Of a stretch of 64,000 nt of DNA, positions 61,487-64,000 are shown piece by piece. The notes below the pieces were generated by a model. That model saw nothing but the letters and a program-made list of their open reading frames with translations, did no database searches and was not told where the DNA came from. Position numbers and translations under genes: made by a program. Positions within the stretch are counted from its first letter, which is position 1, and each line of letters opens with the position of its first letter. The stretch covers positions 8,060,001 through 8,124,000 of the forward strand of contig JABWDB010000004.1 of NCBI GenBank assembly GCA_019614645.1, written 5' to 3'. Source of the DNA: Stratiolaelaps scimitus. Taxonomy: Eukaryota > Arthropoda > Arachnida > Mesostigmata > Laelapidae.

Positions 61487-63996
61487 ATGTCAGGCACGGC
61501 ATCCCCGTACGGCTACTTGTCCGGGGGCTCCCTCGGGGAGCTCTTTGGAACAGCGGCACCACCGCTCGGCTCAAGCTCCAGTTCCTCTTCAGGTCCGCCT
61601 CCGCCCCAGGCCCAACATCAACAAACCCAACAGCAACAACAGCAACAACAAACGCACCAAGTTAATAACTCTGCCTCAGTCGGTCTGGATGGTGCTCACG
61701 GTGTGGTAAGTATGAATCCATATCCTTACCGCAAATACGAGACGAACGATGTATGAAGTGTGTGTGTGTGTGTCGAAGCGATTAGCTGACTTCGATAACC
61801 CTAGGGGAATCACCCTAGGGATCAAAGTCGTATTGCATTCAAGGAGACTGTTTCTCCAATTGAAACAAGCAGACACAAATGAGCTCTTGTTACCACATTT
61901 ATTTGACTAGGAGATCTATGTGCGTTTCCACTAAGCACAAAGGTGACCACTCGCGGGAACTCTGGTACCCAGAGATGACTGACTATAGACGAAGGAGGAT
62001 AAGCTTGGAGTGTGTGTGTCCATAAGTGAGATTCATCGAGGGTTTATGCACAAACAATTTGGAGACATATCGTGGATTCTCCACTACGTGTTTGTTCGGC
62101 CGGCATTGTACATGTTACTTGCATGTACAATGCCGGCCAACACACACACACATCCTCATTAGGCCCTATTGAGAATCACGATACAGCCTTCAGCAGGAAA
62201 TCCGGAGAATCCGCAAAGCGACACCTGATAAAAGAACAGGGTGAACTCCTGCGACTTCTCGATTTCTCCCACGATATTTGTCTATGCCTTCGCCTGGCTT
62301 GGCCTATTCCGAACCCAACTGACGCCGCTACACGCTCACCGAAAATACGGACCGCCTGGACTCCTCGCATCAGTAGTTACGCACAGATGTGGAAATATCA
62401 GTGTTTACTTTACACGTACCACACATCGTCATTCGTTCGATCCATGTTTGCTACTTGCCACACGATTTGTTAAGGAAGCAGCGTAATCCGCTACCCCCCA
62501 TACGCTGAAATGTATCTCAAAGTTCTGTTATAGCTCCCACTTCAAGGGACGCTGTGTTTCTCTCTTCATGCATATTCAGCCCGCGTGAGTCGCTTCTTTG
62601 ATCCTCCGAAGGGTCAAGTCTAAAGTCACCCGAAGTCTCTATGCGGTTTCCAGAGACGGCCATAGCATGGCTTCTTCCGTCTCGTTGTGCTTCGGTCGAC
62701 TACCTTTTTTTTTGAGGGGAGGAAATTTTCTTCAAACACACGGACACCGCCAGAGACATACCAATCTCCATAAAAGTGGGCCGATCCAGAGCAGGCTTGA
62801 CGTAGATAACAAAACGCCTCTGCCTGCCAAAAACCACTATCCTCTGCTGAGAGTCTATCTCTTCCCCGGAGTCCGCACGCTTGGGGTTACTTCGATCGAG
62901 GTCGACTGCCTGTGCAAAACCTTTTCCCAATCGAATTGATTGTAACCATACGTTCATCATTCTTAAACGCAACGTCGAATACGCAACTCTGTTCATCAAT
63001 CTAACGCTATGCGATACGATACGACTAACTGCGTGCTGTACTTCGTATTGATATTACAGGTATCCCCGGGTGGGGTGTGTGGCGGTAGTGTCCCAGGACA
63101 GGGTTCTTTGGGCTCGGGGCCATGTGGCCTTGGTCCCACAAGCTCGAGTCCACCGTCGCAAGGCTTTTACCCGCATGAATATCCTTCTAGTGGACCTTGT
63201 AAGGTTCAAAGAAGGGCTGCAAATATTCGGGAAAGGAAACGCATGATGAGCATCAACAGGTATGTGGATTCAGGGAAAGTAGGGTGAAGGGTAAAGGTCG
63301 TCAAGGCACAAAAATAGCTGGAACTTCTTAACGCAGTTCAACAATGACGCATATGAATTGGGGATCAACATTTGTTCATCTACTCAGTAGAGACGGTCGG
63401 TGTCAACACTTTGCCAAATGCTCGCTTCGTGCGCCAATGATCTGTCGCATGGTGTTAATGTGTCAGGTTCTGCCAGCACCCTCCGACGCACTGATTGTTC
63501 AATAATGTAGCACCTAACGGAACTGTTGAATACACAACCCTGCTATACGATGTTCAGGGAAACTTAACTCTCGAAACGTCGGTCTTCGGGGAATTGCTGG
63601 CCAATGCTAACTGTCGTTTCCGTTCGACTTGTGCTCAGCAGCGTTTTCCTCTGCAAAATCAATTCAGATATTTCTAGCTAACCGGGAGGTGCTCACATCT
63701 TAGCATGATCTACAGCATCTCGAGTTTTCTTCGGTTGATCTTCTTCTCCGAGCTTCACAGTTATTCTAATCATTGAGCGTCGTTCGTTTTCAGTGCCTTC
63801 GAAGAGCTCCGCTGTCATGTGCCCACGTTCCCGTTCGAAAAGCGTCTATCAAAGATCGACACGCTGCGTCTGGCAATTGCATACATCGCACTCCTTAAGG
63901 AGGTTCTCACATCCCCGTACGATCCGCTCACACATATCGAAAAATGTCTTCGAGGCGAAATTCGCGCAGAGCATTCCCAGGAATGGAATACCAGTG
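61487..63996 (+). CDS. Fer2: Fer2-like bHLH transcription factor (5' part)
   Basis: Exons 61487-61705, 63060-63259 and 63794-63996. The last ends at a GGTAA donor four bases before the window end, so the gene runs on. Residues 1-73 are Ser/Gly/Gln-rich ([14 protein letters not shown] and a poly-Gln tract). Residues about 120-180 form the bHLH: basic region [16 protein letters not shown], helix 1 [17 protein letters not shown], loop and helix 2 [18 protein letters not shown]. This is followed by the family-specific [18 protein letters not shown] and EWNTS. These features fit Drosophila Fer2 (48 related 2), a nuclear E-box regulator of clock and dopaminergic neurons, better than Fer1/PTF1A or Fer3. 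The ATG at 61487 is the first good start. Confidence 0.9.
61794..61831. repeat. Small inverted repeat in a Fer2 intron
   Basis: GATAACCCTAGGG and CCCTAGGGATC flank a short loop. Both arms also contain the self-complementary CCTAGG. Confidence 0.7.
62098..62138. repeat. Perfect 17-bp hairpin in a Fer2 intron
   Basis: GGCCGGCATTGTACATG at 62098-62114 and its exact reverse complement at 62122-62138 enclose a 7-base loop. Confidence 0.95.
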
Positions 63997-64000
63997 GTAA

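Noticed and set aside
1..64000. CRISPR arrays, bacterial operons or phage genes
   Set aside because: No regularly spaced repeats were seen, and the genes have spliceosomal introns throughout.

Overview
The window is eukaryotic nuclear DNA with a typical arthropod look: GT-AG introns from about 50 bp to a few kb, (TA)n microsatellites in introns and spacers, SINE and LINE fragments, and gene families typical of arthropods (secreted CUB-like proteins, Pro-Val repeat secreted proteins, a Fer2-type bHLH). A chelicerate, perhaps a mite, is my best guess, but nothing in the sequence proves it. All gene models below were assembled by hand from splice sites, reading phase and family resemblance.

Layout. 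(1) 420-2065 (+): a four-exon SLC25 mitochondrial carrier (SLC25A29/45/47 type). (2) 3668-4294 (+): a secreted Pro-Val repeat protein with a TATA box. (3) 7407-14473 (-): a secreted CUB-like protein in about nine exons. (4) 14474-21547: a long gene-poor stretch with a GC/CAG-rich part, probably the promoter and 5' region of the next gene. (5) 21548-44081 (+): the centre of the window, a 35-exon gene for a protein of about 3160 residues. In order it has low-complexity Ser/Gly/Ala tracts, an AT-hook-like motif, a roughly 95-residue module, a second AT-hook-like motif, a second copy of that module, a long ankyrin array, a WGR-like domain, a PARP regulatory helical region and a C-terminal PARP ADP-ribosyltransferase fold. 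The His and Tyr of the catalytic H-Y-E triad are replaced, so it reads as a pseudo-PARP. (6) 48525-49019 (-): an RPA-interacting protein (RPAIN). (7) 51489-57220 (+): uroporphyrinogen-III synthase, with two GC-AG introns. (8) 57430-59560: two inverted 3' fragments of one non-LTR retrotransposon. (9) 61487 to past 63996 (+): the start of a Fer2-like bHLH transcription factor, cut by the window end.

The genes do not form an operon or an obvious pathway. They act in mitochondrial transport, cuticle or extracellular matrix, secretion, chromatin or ADP-ribose biology, RPA import, haem synthesis and neuronal transcription. The points most worth following are the giant ankyrin-WGR-PARP protein with its degraded triad and duplicated module, the paired GC-AG introns, a SINE whose target-site duplication copies a 5' splice site, and several long perfect or near-perfect hairpins.
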